Shown piece after piece: positions 30,320-41,015 of a DNA stretch of 64,000 bases; the stretch's first letter is position 1, and every line of letters begins with the position of its first letter. The stretch comes from Proteus hauseri ATCC 700826. GTDB taxonomy: Bacteria; Pseudomonadota; Gammaproteobacteria; Enterobacterales; Enterobacteriaceae. The stretch lies in NCBI RefSeq assembly GCF_001654965.1, contig NZ_LXEV01000022.1:1-64000 (forward strand), read 5' to 3'. Below the pieces are notes generated by a model. The model did no database searches. It was not told where the DNA came from and was given only the letters and a program-made list of their open reading frames with translations. The translations under genes were made by a program, and so were the position numbers.

Positions 30320-30635
30320 TAACTCCCGTCTGGTTTATTCCACGGATACAGGACGAATTAAAGAAGAAGAACAAAAACCAGAACGTCCTGCTGGCGATGG
30401 TATTGTCCGTATTCAGCGCCAAACCAGTGGACGCAAAGGCAAAGGGGTTTGTGTGGTTTCTGGTATCGATTTAGAGGATGCTGAACTGACCAAATTGGCC
30501 GCAGAATTAAAAAAGAAATGTGGTTGTGGTGGTAGTGTTAAAGATGGCATGATAGAAATTCAAGGCGATAAGCGAGATTTAATTAAATCGCTATTAGAAG
30601 CCAAGGGAATGAAAGTTAAACTTGCTGGTGGCTGA
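30312..30635 (+). CDS. yciH: SUI1/eIF1-family protein YciH
   Basis: The 107-residue protein has the eIF1 (SUI1) fold. In E. coli YciH affects the accuracy of translation initiation on some mRNAs. The core is [22 protein letters not shown] followed by [20 protein letters not shown], here split to show landmarks [10 protein letters not shown] and CGCGGSVK. It overlaps pyrF by 8 bases and ends the operon, with a terminator at 30671. Confidence 0.95.
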   Translation: MDNNSRLVYSTDTGRIKEEEQKPERPAGDGIVRIQRQTSGRKGKGVCVVSGIDLEDAELTKLAAELKKKCGCGGSVKDGMIEIQGDKRDLIKSLLEAKGMKVKLAGG

Positions 30636-30670
30636 TAAAGTTATTCACTCGCAATCCAATTAAATACTAG

Positions 30671-30705
30671 TGCGCTGATTTTTAATAAAAATTGGCGCAT
30701 TTTTA
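30671..30705 (+). terminator. pyrF-yciH terminator
   Basis: A 13-bp stem, TGCGCTGATTTTT with AAAAATTGGCGCA (two wobble pairs), has a very short loop and ends in a T-rich tail. Confidence 0.85.
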
Positions 30706-30743
30706 TTATCATTAGATAGATTATTCTTTTTAAAAGGTGTTTT

Positions 30744-31154
30744 ATGAAAACGTATTTGATGATATTTGCGATGCTATATTCTTCGGCACTTTTGGCTGAA
30801 AATAAAACAGATATGCTGGTGACAGAAAATAAATACTGTTCATCACCAAAACAAACGATGGACGAAATTTATGAAAATGGTGCGCGAACCTATTGTGTTT
30901 ATAAAGGAATGAATCTTCTTGATGCTTATAAGAAATATGTCAACGAACATGATGAAGAATACCTAGAAAAAACGTTAAAACTGAACGTAAATCGCGAAAA
31001 AGAGTATGCTGATGGAAGCATTTCTGTGGTGTATAAATGGGAAAGCCCACGCCGTTTAGTGATTGAACAGCAGTTTTCTGGTGGAAGCACTGATTTTCTG
31101 TTTGAAGAAAATAAGGCGGGAACAAAAATAACCATTACAGGGTATCCCGATTAA
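30744..31154 (+). CDS. Small secreted protein of unknown function
   Basis: The 136-residue product has a clear signal peptide (KTYLMIFAMLYSSALLA), so export to the periplasm or beyond is inferred. Two cysteines in the mature part (YCSSPK and TYCVYKG) could form a disulfide. The C-terminal half alternates charged and hydrophobic residues (SISVVYKWESPRRLVIEQQF), suggesting beta structure. I do not recognise the family. It has its own ribosome binding site (AAAGGTG) and is followed by the matS site at 31208. Confidence 0.7.
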   Translation: MKTYLMIFAMLYSSALLAENKTDMLVTENKYCSSPKQTMDEIYENGARTYCVYKGMNLLDAYKKYVNEHDEEYLEKTLKLNVNREKEYADGSISVVYKWESPRRLVIEQQFSGGSTDFLFEENKAGTKITITGYPD

Positions 31155-31207
31155 TTTGTCATGTTCAATAATACGTTCTACAAACATAATAACATGATAG
31201 TACTTAG

Positions 31208-31220
31208 GTGACATTGTCAC
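31208..31220. other. matS site (MatP binding), intergenic
   Basis: GTGACATTGTCAC matches GTGACRNYGTCAC fully. It lies between two convergent genes of unknown function, where no coding constraint explains it. Flanking bases extend the palindrome (AGGTGAC...GTCACCT). Confidence 0.85.
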
Positions 31221-31238
31221 CTTTTTAAACTTTATGAC

Positions 31239-31562
31239 TTACTCTATATCACTATCTCTATTATTCTCGGGCTTAAAATAATCTATTGCATCTAAAATAT
31301 TTTGTAGCACCACTCCCTCTTTTTTATTAGCGGCATCTTGTAGTAAGCCCGCGAGGATCGATTTTCCAATATCGGCTGGAACCACCATAGGTGCTAAAAC
31401 ATCATTTACTTTAGGAAAATTATCCCAATACAACCCTATGCATTTATTCGATTTTTTTTCTCTATTTAAATGATTATATTTACCATAAATAACATAAAAG
31501 CCTCTTTCTTTATTATGATAAGCAATATGAGGTGATCTCCAATATGAAATTAATTTACTCAT
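31239..31562 (-). CDS. Hypothetical protein downstream of kptA
   Basis: This 107-residue protein was not recognised. It begins SKLISYWRSPHIAYHNKERGF and ends in an acidic tail (ENNRDSDIE). A ribosome binding site (CGGAG) precedes the ATG. It is 37 bases after kptA on the same strand, so a shared transcript is likely. The gap holds an 8-bp inverted repeat, GTACTTTT with AAAAGTAC (31573-31595), next to its ribosome binding site. No membrane segment or signal peptide is seen. Confidence 0.65.
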   Translation of the reverse strand: MSKLISYWRSPHIAYHNKERGFYVIYGKYNHLNREKKSNKCIGLYWDNFPKVNDVLAPMVVPADIGKSILAGLLQDAANKKEGVVLQNILDAIDYFKPENNRDSDIE

Positions 31563-31599
31563 TTTAGTCTCCGTACTTTTGTGATTAAAAAGTACAATG

Positions 31600-32148
31600 T
31601 TATTGTATTTTATTAATTTTTAGATATTTTACTGGCACAGCCAATGTTAACCATACGCCATTATCAGCTTGATAAAATTCGATACCATCTTCAAACATTT
31701 GCTGACTATTTACTGTTAATACCACTGGTTTTCCGTGTCGATGACCGACATTTACCGCTGTTTTATCGTCTTCAGAAAGGTGCACATATTGGCGGCCATT
31801 AGGTATTAAGCCTTTGTCAAAAATACTCTCTATAAAACGACTTGCTGTACCGTGATAAAGCGCTTTAGGGGGGCTAATAGGTTGATAATCAACGGTGGTC
31901 TTTAATGAGTGACCTTGAACCGCGCGAATAAATAGTCCATCTTCTGAGATAGCAAACCGCTTTTTATCATTGGTTTCTACCACATCTTCAATTAATTTGC
32001 GTGTTAACTGTGTACCTTGTTTCTGTGCTAACTGAATTAATGTTGAGATTTCACCCCATCCTTGTTTATTGAGTGATAAACCAATACTTTCAGGGGAATG
32101 GCGTAAGATATAGCTTAAGAAACGGCTAATTTGTACTTTGTCTTTCAT
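31600..32148 (-). CDS. kptA: RNA 2'-phosphotransferase (Tpt1/KptA family)
   Basis: KptA removes a 2'-phosphate from RNA by transferring it to NAD+. Bacteria have no tRNA-splicing pathway that makes such ends, so the natural substrate is unclear. The start was taken as ATG 32148, with TGGA 8 bases upstream; a TTG at 32172 is possible. The 182-residue protein shows ISRFLSYILRHSPESIGL, GWGEISTL, RAVQGHS, LYHGTASRFIESI and YVHLSED, which are the catalytic Arg-His-Arg family blocks. A small unknown gene follows in the same direction. Confidence 0.92.
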   Translation of the reverse strand: MKDKVQISRFLSYILRHSPESIGLSLNKQGWGEISTLIQLAQKQGTQLTRKLIEDVVETNDKKRFAISEDGLFIRAVQGHSLKTTVDYQPISPPKALYHGTASRFIESIFDKGLIPNGRQYVHLSEDDKTAVNVGHRHGKPVVLTVNSQQMFEDGIEFYQADNGVWLTLAVPVKYLKINKIQ

Positions 32149-32265
32149 TGTTGGTATTCCATTTATATTCAACTAAATTTATGGTGCGCATTGCCTTAAT
32201 TATTTTGCTAACCATAAAATATTTCCTTTAAACTCAATGCGTTTAACATATTGATATGTATATAT

Positions 32266-32303
32266 AAAAAAAGCTGATGACTCAGATGAATCACCAGCTT
32301 TAT
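32266..32303 (-). terminator. rnb terminator
   Basis: AAAGCTG pairs with CAGCTTT, and the inner bases (GTGATTCA with TGAGTCAT) extend the stem. The leftward RNA ends in U7. It lies 22 bases past the rnb stop. Confidence 0.88.
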
Positions 32304-32324
32304 TGTATCTTGTTTTATTACCGA

Positions 32325-34268
32325 TTAAATAGGGCGAGCAACGATATTTCGGGTTTCAAGCTTAACGTCTTCAATGCGTACCGGAATGATATCATTGAGT
32401 TTATAAGCTGCTTCTCCTTTAACAATCACTGTGCCCGTTTCTTGGCTGCACTGAATTTCATCGCGTACTGAGTGTAAGAATGGCGCAGGAATAAAGGCAA
32501 CTGCACCATTTTCAACTAAGCGAACGCGAATACCACCACGGGTGATATCGATAATTTCTGCATTAAATGGCGTGTCAGTACCAGCAAAAGATTTTAAGAA
32601 ACGCGCGTATAACCAATCACCCACATCACGTTCAGCCATACGGTTTGCACGACGACGTTCAGCAATACGGATACAAGCTTCTTCTTGCGGTTTTTCTGCG
32701 GCACCTTTACTAATTATTGCCTTGAGTAAACGGTGATTTAAAATATCACTGTATTTACGAATAGGCGATGTCCAAGTGGCATAAGCGTCAAGGCCTAAAC
32801 CAAAGTGGGGACCGGGTTCGGTTTTGATTTCTGCAAAGTTTTGGTAACGACGAATGCGGCTATCAAGAAATTGATTTGGTTGATTATCGAGTTCTCGACG
32901 CAACTGACAAAAACCATTTAAGGTTAATAAACTTTCTGACGTGGTTTCTACACCATTGTCTTTTAATGTTTGAACAACTTGGTCGATATAGAGTGGATCA
33001 AACCCAGTATGAACATTATAAACACCAAAGCCGAGTTCTTTTTCTAACACTTTAGCAGCGCAGATATTCGCAGTGATCATCGCTTCTTCTACAATGCGAT
33101 TCGCAATGCGGCGTTTATCCGCTACGATATCTAATACATTACCGCCTTCATCAAGAATAAAACGGTAATCTGGGCGCTCTTTAAAGACTAACGCATGTGT
33201 TTCACGCCATTGGTGACGTTTTTCACACATCTCTTTTAATAGCATCACTTGCTGATGAACAACTTCATTTTCTGGCTGCCAATCAGTGGCTTCGCCTTCT
33301 AACCAGTTAGATATATTGTCATAAACCAGTTTCGATTTAGACTCTACCCAAGCTGAATAAAAATTAATATCCTCAAGCAATGCGCCATCTTGCGCAATAG
33401 ACACTTGGCAAACTAGTGCAGGGCGTTTTTCATTTGGACGTAATGAACAGATGTTATCGGATAACTCACGTGGCAACATCGGTATATTAAAGCCTGGCAA
33501 ATAGTTAGTTAAAGCGCGTTGTGCTGCGATTTTGTCTAATTCACTATTTGGTAGAATATAAGCGGTAGGATCAGCAATGGCGATAAACAGTGTCAGCTGG
33601 CCATTGTCTTCTTTGCGAATATAAAGTGCATCATCCATATCTTCGGTTGATGCACTATCAATAGTAACAAAAGAGAGAGCCGTTAAATCTTCACGAGGTT
33701 GAACATCGTGTAGGGTTAATGCTTCTTCGCCCATTTCTGGCGCATCACGCTCTAATTGATGACGCATTAATGTTACCCACCAAGGGGCAAAATGGTCATC
33801 TTTATCTGTAATAAAGTGTGTTAATTCAGCTTGAAAATTTTTGCCGCCCTTAAGTGGGTGACGGCGCATTTCAGCCACAGCCCAGTCTTGATCAGAAAAA
33901 GTATGATCTAAACCTTGAATTGGACGGCTAGGAATAGCGTCTTTTAATAAAGGATGGTCTGGGATGATCCACAGACGGTTATCACCTTCTTTTTTCTGAA
34001 CGCGTCCGACAAAACGTGTTAAAAAAGGTTCTACAAGTTCTTCTGGCTCGACAGATTCTTTATTATTATTAGTATGAACGGCAGCAAGAACACGGTCGCC
34101 ATGCATAACCTTTTTCATTTGAGGAGGCGGGATAAAATAGCTTTTCTGACCATCAACTTCAAGGAAGCCAAAGCCTTTATCTGTTCCCTTTACAAGGCCT
34201 TCCACGCGCGGTGTTTGGGCATGGAGTTGCTGTTTTAGCTGTGCAAGCAGCGGATTGTCTTGAAACAT
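32325..34268 (-). CDS. rnb: Exoribonuclease II
   Basis: RNase II degrades single-stranded RNA from the 3' end. The 647-residue protein is close to E. coli (644). Cold-shock RNA-binding domains occupy about residues 1-180, the RNB catalytic domain follows, and an S1 domain is at the C-terminus ([21 protein letters not shown], landmark [10 protein letters not shown]). The metal-binding aspartates are in [14 protein letters not shown], near residue 201. It is transcribed leftward from its own promoter region upstream of 34268, next to the nth-rsx genes. Confidence 0.97.
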   Translation of the reverse strand: MFQDNPLLAQLKQQLHAQTPRVEGLVKGTDKGFGFLEVDGQKSYFIPPPQMKKVMHGDRVLAAVHTNNNKESVEPEELVEPFLTRFVGRVQKKEGDNRLWIIPDHPLLKDAIPSRPIQGLDHTFSDQDWAVAEMRRHPLKGGKNFQAELTHFITDKDDHFAPWWVTLMRHQLERDAPEMGEEALTLHDVQPREDLTALSFVTIDSASTEDMDDALYIRKEDNGQLTLFIAIADPTAYILPNSELDKIAAQRALTNYLPGFNIPMLPRELSDNICSLRPNEKRPALVCQVSIAQDGALLEDINFYSAWVESKSKLVYDNISNWLEGEATDWQPENEVVHQQVMLLKEMCEKRHQWRETHALVFKERPDYRFILDEGGNVLDIVADKRRIANRIVEEAMITANICAAKVLEKELGFGVYNVHTGFDPLYIDQVVQTLKDNGVETTSESLLTLNGFCQLRRELDNQPNQFLDSRIRRYQNFAEIKTEPGPHFGLGLDAYATWTSPIRKYSDILNHRLLKAIISKGAAEKPQEEACIRIAERRRANRMAERDVGDWLYARFLKSFAGTDTPFNAEIIDITRGGIRVRLVENGAVAFIPAPFLHSVRDEIQCSQETGTVIVKGEAAYKLNDIIPVRIEDVKLETRNIVARPI

Positions 34269-34371
34269 ATTTTTCCGGAAAGTCGGCAGTTTTAATAATT
34301 AAAGTGGGCAATAGTTTTATTCGATTGTGCGTAGTGACGCAAGTAGTATGCATCAGAAAAACAGTAAAATA

Positions 34372-35010
34372 TTACTCTGGATCCGTTTTTTCTTTAAATT
34401 CGCAGAGATCTTCAATAATACAAGAGCCACACCGTGGTTTTCGTGCAATGCAGGTATAACGACCATGAAGGATAAACCAATGATGGCAATCTACTTTAAA
34501 TTCTTCAGGAACAACTTTTAGTAGTTTTTGCTCAACTTCATTAACGTTTTTACCGGGCGCAAAGCCTGTGCGGTTACAGACTCGAAAAATGTGAGTATCA
34601 ACGGCAATGGTTGGCCAACCAAATGCGGTATTAAGAACCACATTAGCCGTTTTTCTTCCTACTCCTGGTAATGCTTCTAATGCCTCTCTGTCTTCTGGCA
34701 CTTCACTATGGTGTTTATCTACCAAAATCTGACAGGTTTTAATCACATTTTCTGCTTTGGTATTAAATAAACCGATGGTTTTAATGTATTTTTTTACCTC
34801 GTCAACACCTAAATTTAGGATGGCTTGAGGTGTATTAGCAACAGGATAGAGCTTTGCCGTTGCCTTATTTACGCTCACATCTGTCGCTTGTGCTGATAAT
34901 AACACGGCGATTAACAATTCAAACGGAGAGTCAAATTTTAGCTCTGTCGTAGGGTGTGGATTGTCATTACGCAACCGAGTTAGAATTTCAATACGTTTTA
35001 CTTGATTCAT
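34372..35010 (-). CDS. nth: Endonuclease III
   Basis: Nth is a DNA glycosylase/AP lyase that removes oxidised pyrimidines. ATG at 35010 fits the E. coli N-terminus (MNQVKRIEILTRL), giving 212 residues; a GTG three codons upstream is also possible. The helix-hairpin-helix with the catalytic Lys is LPGVGRKTANVVL, and the catalytic Asp is in TIAVDTHIFRVCNR. A C-terminal [4Fe-4S] motif C-x6-C-x2-C-x5-C is seen in CIARKPRCGSCIIEDLC. It is the last gene of the rsx operon, 12 bases after rsxE, as in E. coli. Confidence 0.97.
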   Translation of the reverse strand: MNQVKRIEILTRLRNDNPHPTTELKFDSPFELLIAVLLSAQATDVSVNKATAKLYPVANTPQAILNLGVDEVKKYIKTIGLFNTKAENVIKTCQILVDKHHSEVPEDREALEALPGVGRKTANVVLNTAFGWPTIAVDTHIFRVCNRTGFAPGKNVNEVEQKLLKVVPEEFKVDCHHWFILHGRYTCIARKPRCGSCIIEDLCEFKEKTDPE

Positions 35011-35022
35011 TGTGCTCACAAA

Positions 35023-35727
35023 TTAATTTTTAACGATATGGCTGCCACAACCTTGTTCTTTTTCGTAGGTTTTAGTTGCAGCTGATGAACGTTTTTTCTG
35101 TTTTTCATCAATCAGGTATTTGGCGGCTAACATAAAGCCCAAACCAATAAATGCACCTGGTGGTAAAATAGCAAGTAAGAAAGGCGAGTCTAAATGAATT
35201 ATCTCAATTCTTAACACTTGTGCCCATTCACCTAAGAGTAAATCCGCGCCATCGAAAAGTGTGCCGTTACCTAAAATTTCACGTAATGCACCTAATACAA
35301 ACAGTGCAGCTGTTGCGCCTAATCCCATCGCTAAACCATCAATTGCCGAAGGAAATACTTCATTTTTAGCAGCAAAGGCTTCAGCTCGGCCAATAACAAT
35401 ACAGTTAGTAACAATTAGAGGAATAAAGATCCCTAAAGATTGATATAAACCATAAGCATAAGCATTGATAAGCAATTGTACGGCGCTAACAACAGACGCA
35501 ATGATCATAACATAAATTGGGATACGAATTTCAGAAGGAACCCAACGACGTAAACTAGAAACAGCTACATTGGTACATACCAACACCAATGTTGTGGCTA
35601 AACCGAGTCCTAAAGCATTTGTCGCAGTAGATGAAACCGCCAGTAAAGGGCAAAGACCAAGCAATTGCACTAATGCAGAGTTATTTTTCCATAACCCTTG
35701 TGAAAATAGCTCTTTAATTGAATTCAT
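35023..35727 (-). CDS. rsxE: Electron transport complex subunit RsxE
   Basis: RsxE is a membrane subunit of the Rsx/Rnf complex, which in E. coli keeps the SoxR sensor reduced. The start at ATG 35727 has a strong ribosome binding site (GAGGAA, 7-base spacing), giving 234 residues. About six membrane segments are seen, with the conserved Cys-containing segments [12 protein letters not shown] and [18 protein letters not shown], which parallel those of RsxA. The tail is hydrophilic and ends in a Cys-containing KEQGCGSH stretch. It precedes nth. Confidence 0.95.
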   Translation of the reverse strand: MNSIKELFSQGLWKNNSALVQLLGLCPLLAVSSTATNALGLGLATTLVLVCTNVAVSSLRRWVPSEIRIPIYVMIIASVVSAVQLLINAYAYGLYQSLGIFIPLIVTNCIVIGRAEAFAAKNEVFPSAIDGLAMGLGATAALFVLGALREILGNGTLFDGADLLLGEWAQVLRIEIIHLDSPFLLAILPPGAFIGLGFMLAAKYLIDEKQKKRSSAATKTYEKEQGCGSHIVKN

Positions 35728-35728
35728 T

Positions 35729-36358
35729 CTATTGTTCCTCACAAACAGGCAGTGTTGCTATTTGTTCAGGTAATGATTGCATTAACCATGCTGTACGTTT
35801 TGATGCATTAACTACCGCACGAGGGGTGATCGTTGCACCTGTAAATTGATCAAAATCTCCACCATCTTTTTTAACGGCCCAGCGAGGATCGCTTTCACCA
35901 GAAATGAATCTATTACTCAGCGAGTTGATCCAATCAGAAATACGAGTTTCTATTTTATCGCCTAACCCTGGGGTTTCATTATGGGTTGTTACGCGAACAC
36001 CAAGTACTTTACCTTGAAAATCAGCGCCAACTAATAACTCGATAGCACCGGAATAACCATCAGGTGCTGTTGATTCTAGAGCTGCTGCAACAGGCTTGCC
36101 ATCTAAACGTGCCACATAAAGTTTATGAGGTTTATCATTGCCCAATGCTTTATTGGTTAAAATATAACAATCGTTAGAAAGATTATTATTATAAATAGAT
36201 TGAGGGATAACCTGATCGAGCAATTTCTGTTTTTCTAAGGCGGCTTGTTCGGCAATAGTATCCGCGGTTAAATGATAAACAACAGCGGTTAGTCCTGTTG
36301 TACAAGCAGCAAAGATAGCTAATGTTAGCCCATGACGTTTTAGTATATCGATCATCAT
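35729..36358 (-). CDS. rsxG: Electron transport complex subunit RsxG
   Basis: RsxG carries a covalently bound FMN facing the periplasm. Either of two adjacent ATG codons (36358, 36355) may start it, both behind AAGGAG; the longer frame to 36409 is not supported. The protein has about 209 residues with one N-terminal membrane anchor. The flavin-attachment threonine is in [18 protein letters not shown], near residue 175. [12 protein letters not shown] and [12 protein letters not shown] are family blocks. One base separates its stop from the rsxE start codon. Confidence 0.95.
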   Translation of the reverse strand: MMIDILKRHGLTLAIFAACTTGLTAVVYHLTADTIAEQAALEKQKLLDQVIPQSIYNNNLSNDCYILTNKALGNDKPHKLYVARLDGKPVAAALESTAPDGYSGAIELLVGADFQGKVLGVRVTTHNETPGLGDKIETRISDWINSLSNRFISGESDPRWAVKKDGGDFDQFTGATITPRAVVNASKRTAWLMQSLPEQIATLPVCEEQ

Positions 36359-36371
36359 TTTCTCCTTGGCA

Positions 36372-37448
36372 TTAATGCCCGTAAACACGGGGGCGTGTAT
36401 AGCTATCAATTAAAGGTACTGCAATGTTGGCTAATAGCACTGAGAATGCCACCGCGTCAGGATATCCACCATAAACACGAATAACCCAAATTAATAAGCC
36501 AATGATAGCACCATAAATTAAACGACCTTTTGGTGTGGTTGATGCGCTAACTGGGTCTGTAGCAATAAAAAATGCGCCAAGCATCGTTGCGCCAGAGAAA
36601 AGCTGTAATAGTGGTTGAGAATAACGAGTAGGGTCAATTCCCCAACTAATAACAGAACACAGCGCTAATATTGCTAACATTGCTACTGGAATATGCCAAC
36701 TAATAATACGTTTATAAAGTAGGATAATTCCTCCTACTAAATAGGCGATGTTAACCCACTGCCAACCAATACCTGCGAATTCACCCTGTAAAATAGGCGT
36801 TGCTAATACTTCATCAATAGAATGTGTTAGTAAGCCAGTTTTAAAACTGTCGAGAGGGGTTGCTTGCGTAATGCCATCTACTGAACGTCTTAAATCTTCT
36901 AGTGTTAAACCTGATGATGTATGGCCACTAAAAAAGAGACTTAAGCTATCCATCATATTATAAGAGACAGCTTGTAGTTCTATTGGGGGCATCCATGAAG
37001 TCATTTGTACAGGAAATGAAATAAGCAGTACAACATAACCTACCATTGCAGGATTAAACGGATTTTGCCCTAATCCGCCATAGATGTGCTTAGCAATAAC
37101 GATGGCGAAGAAAGTTCCTAATACGATGATCCACCAAGGTGCTAATGGAGGAATACTAATTGCTAATAGTACGCCAGTAAGTAATGCCGAGTTATCTTTA
37201 AGATAAGTGCGAGGATCTTCTTTTTTTAGCCATATACAAAGGCTTTCTGCTACTAGTGCCACAATGATTGCTAACACAATTTGGTAGATTGTGCCTAAAC
37301 CAAAGAAATAGATTTGGCTAAAGATACCTGGTAACGCAGCGAGAGCAACCCACAGCATCACTTGGCTGGTGGATTGCTGATTATGCGTAAAAGGTGAACT
37401 CGCAATTTTTAGCTTACTACTGTTATTTTGTATTGGTCTGAATTTCAT
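36372..37448 (-). CDS. rsxD: Electron transport complex subunit RsxD
   Basis: RsxD is a polytopic membrane subunit with a second covalent FMN. The 358-residue protein (E. coli 352) has about nine to ten membrane segments. The probable flavin threonine is in [12 protein letters not shown], near residue 187. [22 protein letters not shown] and [18 protein letters not shown], cited here as [13 protein letters not shown] and [11 protein letters not shown], are diagnostic. It lies 6 bases after rsxC and 13 bases before rsxG. Confidence 0.96.
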   Translation of the reverse strand: MKFRPIQNNSSKLKIASSPFTHNQQSTSQVMLWVALAALPGIFSQIYFFGLGTIYQIVLAIIVALVAESLCIWLKKEDPRTYLKDNSALLTGVLLAISIPPLAPWWIIVLGTFFAIVIAKHIYGGLGQNPFNPAMVGYVVLLISFPVQMTSWMPPIELQAVSYNMMDSLSLFFSGHTSSGLTLEDLRRSVDGITQATPLDSFKTGLLTHSIDEVLATPILQGEFAGIGWQWVNIAYLVGGIILLYKRIISWHIPVAMLAILALCSVISWGIDPTRYSQPLLQLFSGATMLGAFFIATDPVSASTTPKGRLIYGAIIGLLIWVIRVYGGYPDAVAFSVLLANIAVPLIDSYTRPRVYGH

Positions 37449-37454
37449 TTGTTA

Positions 37455-39752
37455 TTAATCCGAGGTGACTTCTTCTTTAGCACTGAGTTGTTGCGCTTTT
37501 TTTGCTTTGACTCTCGCAATGGCGGCGGCAACGGCCGCTTTACGCGGATCGATTTCAGCATCAGGGCTTTGTGCAGGTGATCCACTATTTTTTAGTTCAA
37601 CTTCGGCTTGCTGTGCGGCTTTTTTAGCTTTAACACGGGCAAGTGCAGCAGCAACAGCGGCTTTACGTGGGTCGATTTCTTCCGCTGCATCGTTAACGCT
37701 TGCTGCTGGCGTTTCAATTGTTGGTGCTGTTTCGGCTTGCTGTGCGGCTTTTTTAGCTTTAACACGAGCAAGTGCAGCGGCGACAGCGGCTTTACGTGGG
37801 TCGATTTCTTCCGTCGCAGAGTTATTGCTTGCCACAGGTGTTTCTACGGTTGTCGCGGTTTCGGCTTGCTGTGCGGCTTTTTTAGCTTTAACACGGGCAA
37901 GTGCAGCGGCGACAGCGGCTTTACGTGGGTCGACTTCTTCCACTGCATCGTTAACGCTTGCTGCTGGCGTTTCAATTGTTGGTGCTGTTTCGGCTTGCTG
38001 TGCGGCTTTTTTAGCTTTAACACGAGCAAGTGCAGCGGCGACAGCGGCTTTACGCGGATCGATTTCTTCCGCTGCGACATTGTTATCTGCCGATGATGAA
38101 AGTATTTCTTGTTCAGCTACTTTAGCCGCTTGTCTTGCTCTCGCTTCTTCTTTACGTTTTTTACGTGCTGCAATAGCCGCCGCGTTATCAGGTAATTCGC
38201 CAGCCTTCACTGCGATAATTTTACCAATGCTCTGTTTTTCTTTTACACGAGACAGCGCTGATTGAATTTCGCTCTGTTCTTTATCATCAAGTTTAACTGC
38301 TGCACGTTGATGGCGAGCTTCACGTTCAAGTTTTTCTCGTTCCATCCGCACTTTTTTCGCTTCAAAACGTTGTTTAGCTTCGCTGGCTCGTTTCGCTTCA
38401 GCCGCAATTTCACGAATTTCAGCTTTTTCTTGGCGATAATATTGCACTAACGGAATATTACTTGGACAGACATAAGCACAAGCACCACATTCAATACAAT
38501 CAAATAGATTATGTTGTTCTGCTTTTTCATGCTCTTTACCTTGACTAAACCAGTAAAGCTGTTGTGGTAATAAGCCACTAGGGCAAGCATCAACACAATG
38601 ACCACAACGAATGCAGGCTTCTTCAGGATTATCTGCATCCATTTCATCTATGGAAGGAATTAATAAACAGTTAGTGATTTTTACTACTGGAGCATTTAAG
38701 TCTGGTAGGGTGAAACCCATTAAAGGTCCCCCCATAATGACCATTTGTTCTGAACCCGCTACAAAGCCAGCTTGTTTTAAAACATTATGAATAGGTGTAC
38801 CTAATCGTACCCAAAAATTACCCGGTGTTTTGGTTCCGTTACCGGTTATGGTAACAACGCGTTCAATTAATGGTTCATCATCAATTATGGCGCGTTTTAT
38901 TGCGACAACGGTACCCACGTTTTGCATTAACACACCAATATCGGATGAACGTCCACCAGAAGGCACTTCTTTACCCGTTAATATTTTGGTGAGCTGTTTA
39001 GCGCCACCCGATGGGTATTTGGTTGGAATAATTCGAATAAAGATACGCTTTTCATCAGGTAGTGCGTTTAATGCTTGTCTTAAGGCCTCAATAGCTTCAG
39101 GTTTGTTATCTTCAATACCAATTAACACTTCGTCAGGTGAAAGTAAGTGAATTAATATCTGACACCCCGTAATCACCTCATCGGCATGTTCTTGCATTAA
39201 ACGATCATCAGCAGTGATATAAGGTTCACATTCAGCCGCATTAACAATTAATGTTTTAACTAAATCGCCAGCCCCCTTGAGTTTAGATGCTGTAGGAAAA
39301 CCTGCACCACCTAATCCTGCAATACCTGCGTCATGTATGCGGTTTAACAATGCTTCTCTACTTTGTGAGTGGTAATCAGCTATTGGTGATTTTTCACGCC
39401 ACTCATCTTTACCATCAGATTTTATTCTTACGGCAATTTCAGGTAAGCCAGAAGGGTGTGTACTAGGAAAGGGTTCAATCGCTGTAACAGTGCCAGATAT
39501 AGAAGCATGGACAGGTAAGGTTCTGCCAACACCTTTAGTTAAAGGTTGGCCTTTTAATACGTGATCACCAATATTAACGCAAACTTGTCCCGGCACACCT
39601 AAATGCTGATGAATAGGAATAATCACTTCATCAGGAAGCTGTGCTACGCGCATAGGTGTGCGGCTTGATTGCAATTTCATTTCAGGAGGATGAATACCGC
39701 CTTTAAAATCCCAGATTTTATCTTTTTTAAATAGTGAAAAGAGATTAAACAT
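37455..39752 (-). CDS. rsxC: Electron transport complex subunit RsxC (with C-terminal tandem repeats)
   Basis: RsxC is the peripheral, NADH- and FMN-binding subunit with two [4Fe-4S] clusters. The ATG at 39752 is best spaced from GGAGG and fits the E. coli start ([15 protein letters not shown]); ATG 39758 is an alternative. Blocks are [25 protein letters not shown] (NADH site), [29 protein letters not shown] and [14 protein letters not shown]. From about residue 470 the protein is a charged helical tail with repeated [20 protein letters not shown] units. E. coli RsxC has a similar but differently spaced repeat tail. Length here is 765 residues. Confidence 0.96.
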   Translation of the reverse strand: MFNLFSLFKKDKIWDFKGGIHPPEMKLQSSRTPMRVAQLPDEVIIPIHQHLGVPGQVCVNIGDHVLKGQPLTKGVGRTLPVHASISGTVTAIEPFPSTHPSGLPEIAVRIKSDGKDEWREKSPIADYHSQSREALLNRIHDAGIAGLGGAGFPTASKLKGAGDLVKTLIVNAAECEPYITADDRLMQEHADEVITGCQILIHLLSPDEVLIGIEDNKPEAIEALRQALNALPDEKRIFIRIIPTKYPSGGAKQLTKILTGKEVPSGGRSSDIGVLMQNVGTVVAIKRAIIDDEPLIERVVTITGNGTKTPGNFWVRLGTPIHNVLKQAGFVAGSEQMVIMGGPLMGFTLPDLNAPVVKITNCLLIPSIDEMDADNPEEACIRCGHCVDACPSGLLPQQLYWFSQGKEHEKAEQHNLFDCIECGACAYVCPSNIPLVQYYRQEKAEIREIAAEAKRASEAKQRFEAKKVRMEREKLEREARHQRAAVKLDDKEQSEIQSALSRVKEKQSIGKIIAVKAGELPDNAAAIAARKKRKEEARARQAAKVAEQEILSSSADNNVAAEEIDPRKAAVAAALARVKAKKAAQQAETAPTIETPAASVNDAVEEVDPRKAAVAAALARVKAKKAAQQAETATTVETPVASNNSATEEIDPRKAAVAAALARVKAKKAAQQAETAPTIETPAASVNDAAEEIDPRKAAVAAALARVKAKKAAQQAEVELKNSGSPAQSPDAEIDPRKAAVAAAIARVKAKKAQQLSAKEEVTSD
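37483..38080 (-). repeat. 129-bp tandem repeats in the 3' part of rsxC
   Basis: The string CGGCTTGCTGTGCGGC recurs on the plus strand at 37604, 37733, 37862 and 37991, exactly 129 bases apart. Each unit encodes 43 residues: a conserved half, [20 protein letters not shown], and a variable linker such as [16 protein letters not shown] fifth, diverged [19 protein letters not shown] copy lies at 37490-37560. The linker alternates (A-B-A), which suggests recent duplication of units. Confidence 0.92.
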
Positions 39753-40371
39753 GAGCATTATCCTCCGCCTTTAACGACGGTTCATCTTCGGGTGTTTCTT
39801 CTGGTTCTACGGGAATATTTTTAACCGGAATGGTGTTTAAATCCCATTTCCAGTTTGATGTTGTGACTTTTACTGGAACTAACGTTATGCAGTCTGTAGG
39901 ACATGGCGGTATGCATAAATCACATCCTGTACATAAATCTTCAATCACTGTGTGCATGGCGCGTGTGGCTCCAACAATGGCATCGACAGGGCAAGCCTGA
40001 ATACACTTAGTGCATCCTATGCAATTGTCTTCATCAATCAGCGCGACTTTTCTAATTGGATTTAATGCTTCTTCATCGCCATCAAGTGGTTGAGGATCGA
40101 CGCCCATGAGTTCGGCTATTTTTAACATCACTTGCTCGCCGCCCGGCGCACAACGATTAATCATTTCACCATTGTTAGCTACTGCATCTGCATAAGGGCG
40201 ACAACCCGGGTGTCCACATTGTCCACATTGGCTTTGTGGTAAAATGGCATCGATACGTTCAACAATAGGATCTTCTTCCACTTTAAAACGACGAGCGGAA
40301 TATCCCAAAATAAGACCAAAGATAAGGCCTAGTGCACCAAGTACACCAATTGCTATCCATAAAGAGTTCAT
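39745..40371 (-). CDS. rsxB: Electron transport complex subunit RsxB
   Basis: RsxB is an iron-sulfur subunit anchored by an N-terminal membrane helix ([21 protein letters not shown], cited as [12 protein letters not shown]). The 208-residue protein is longer than the E. coli 192 because of an acidic tail ([17 protein letters not shown]). A 4Fe-4S domain of the Fe-S type is seen in [18 protein letters not shown], and two ferredoxin-type motifs follow: [15 protein letters not shown] and [14 protein letters not shown]. It overlaps the rsxA stop by one base and the rsxC start by several. Confidence 0.96.
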   Translation of the reverse strand: MNSLWIAIGVLGALGLIFGLILGYSARRFKVEEDPIVERIDAILPQSQCGQCGHPGCRPYADAVANNGEMINRCAPGGEQVMLKIAELMGVDPQPLDGDEEALNPIRKVALIDEDNCIGCTKCIQACPVDAIVGATRAMHTVIEDLCTGCDLCIPPCPTDCITLVPVKVTTSNWKWDLNTIPVKNIPVEPEETPEDEPSLKAEDNAHV

Positions 40372-40952
40372 TACAGTTTCACCAAACCACTAAAACCCAT
40401 AAAGGCGAGAGACATTAAACCAGCAGTAATTAAACCAATAGATGATCCCTTAAACGGTGCAGGAATATTGGCAACAGCAAGTCTTTCTCGAATAGCAGCA
40501 AATAATACCATGACTAATGAGAAACCCACCGCTGCACCAAAACCATAAACTGCCGATTGCATAAAGGTGTGCGCTTGATTGATATTGAGTAAGGCAACCC
40601 CTAATACAGCGCAGTTTGTCGTAATTAAAGGTAAGAAAATCCCCAATAGGCGATATAACGTTGGGCTGGTTTTTCTAACAACCATTTCAGTGAACTGTAC
40701 AACAACAGCAATCACTAGAATAAAACTGAGTGTGCGTAAATAGAGTAAGTCTAGCGGGACTAAAATAAAGTTATCCATTAGCCAGGAGCTAATCGAGGCC
40801 AATGTCATAACAAAGGTTGTTGCAAATCCCATTCCTATAGCGGTTTCTAATTTTTTTGATACACCCATAAATGGGCATAAACCAAGGAATTTGACCAGTA
40901 CAAAGTTGTTTACCAATACGGTGCCAACGAATAGAAGCAAGTAATCAGTCAT
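40371..40952 (-). CDS. rsxA: Electron transport complex subunit RsxA
   Basis: RsxA is the first gene of the rsx operon and a six-helix membrane subunit of 193 residues, as in E. coli. It pairs with RsxE; conserved Cys residues lie in [12 protein letters not shown] (near residue 25) and [16 protein letters not shown] (near 108), where a membrane-embedded iron-sulfur centre is held. The operon order A-B-C-D-G-E-nth matches E. coli. Its leader contains a terminator-like hairpin (40981-41007), described separately. Confidence 0.97.
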   Translation of the reverse strand: MTDYLLLFVGTVLVNNFVLVKFLGLCPFMGVSKKLETAIGMGFATTFVMTLASISSWLMDNFILVPLDLLYLRTLSFILVIAVVVQFTEMVVRKTSPTLYRLLGIFLPLITTNCAVLGVALLNINQAHTFMQSAVYGFGAAVGFSLVMVLFAAIRERLAVANIPAPFKGSSIGLITAGLMSLAFMGFSGLVKL

Positions 40953-40980
40953 TGCTATGCCAAAATTGTTAAAAATGGAG

Positions 40981-41007
40981 AAAAAGCCTCATAAAATAAT
41001 GAGGCTA
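40981..41007 (-). terminator. Terminator-like hairpin between ydgK and rsxA
   Basis: AGCCTCAT and ATGAGGCT form an 8-bp stem (loop TATTTT), and the leftward RNA continues UUUUUCUCC. It would end ydgK transcripts. It also lies 29 bases before the rsxA start, downstream of the promoter-like elements at 41016-41043, so it may form part of the rsx leader. Confidence 0.7.
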
Positions 41008-41015
41008 AACGGGCG

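Noticed and set aside
37465-38265. Long frame on the plus strand opposite rsxC (266 codons, Ala/Ser-rich)
   Set aside because: It mirrors the tandem repeats of rsxC and has no ribosome binding site or plausible family; rsxC on the other strand is certain.
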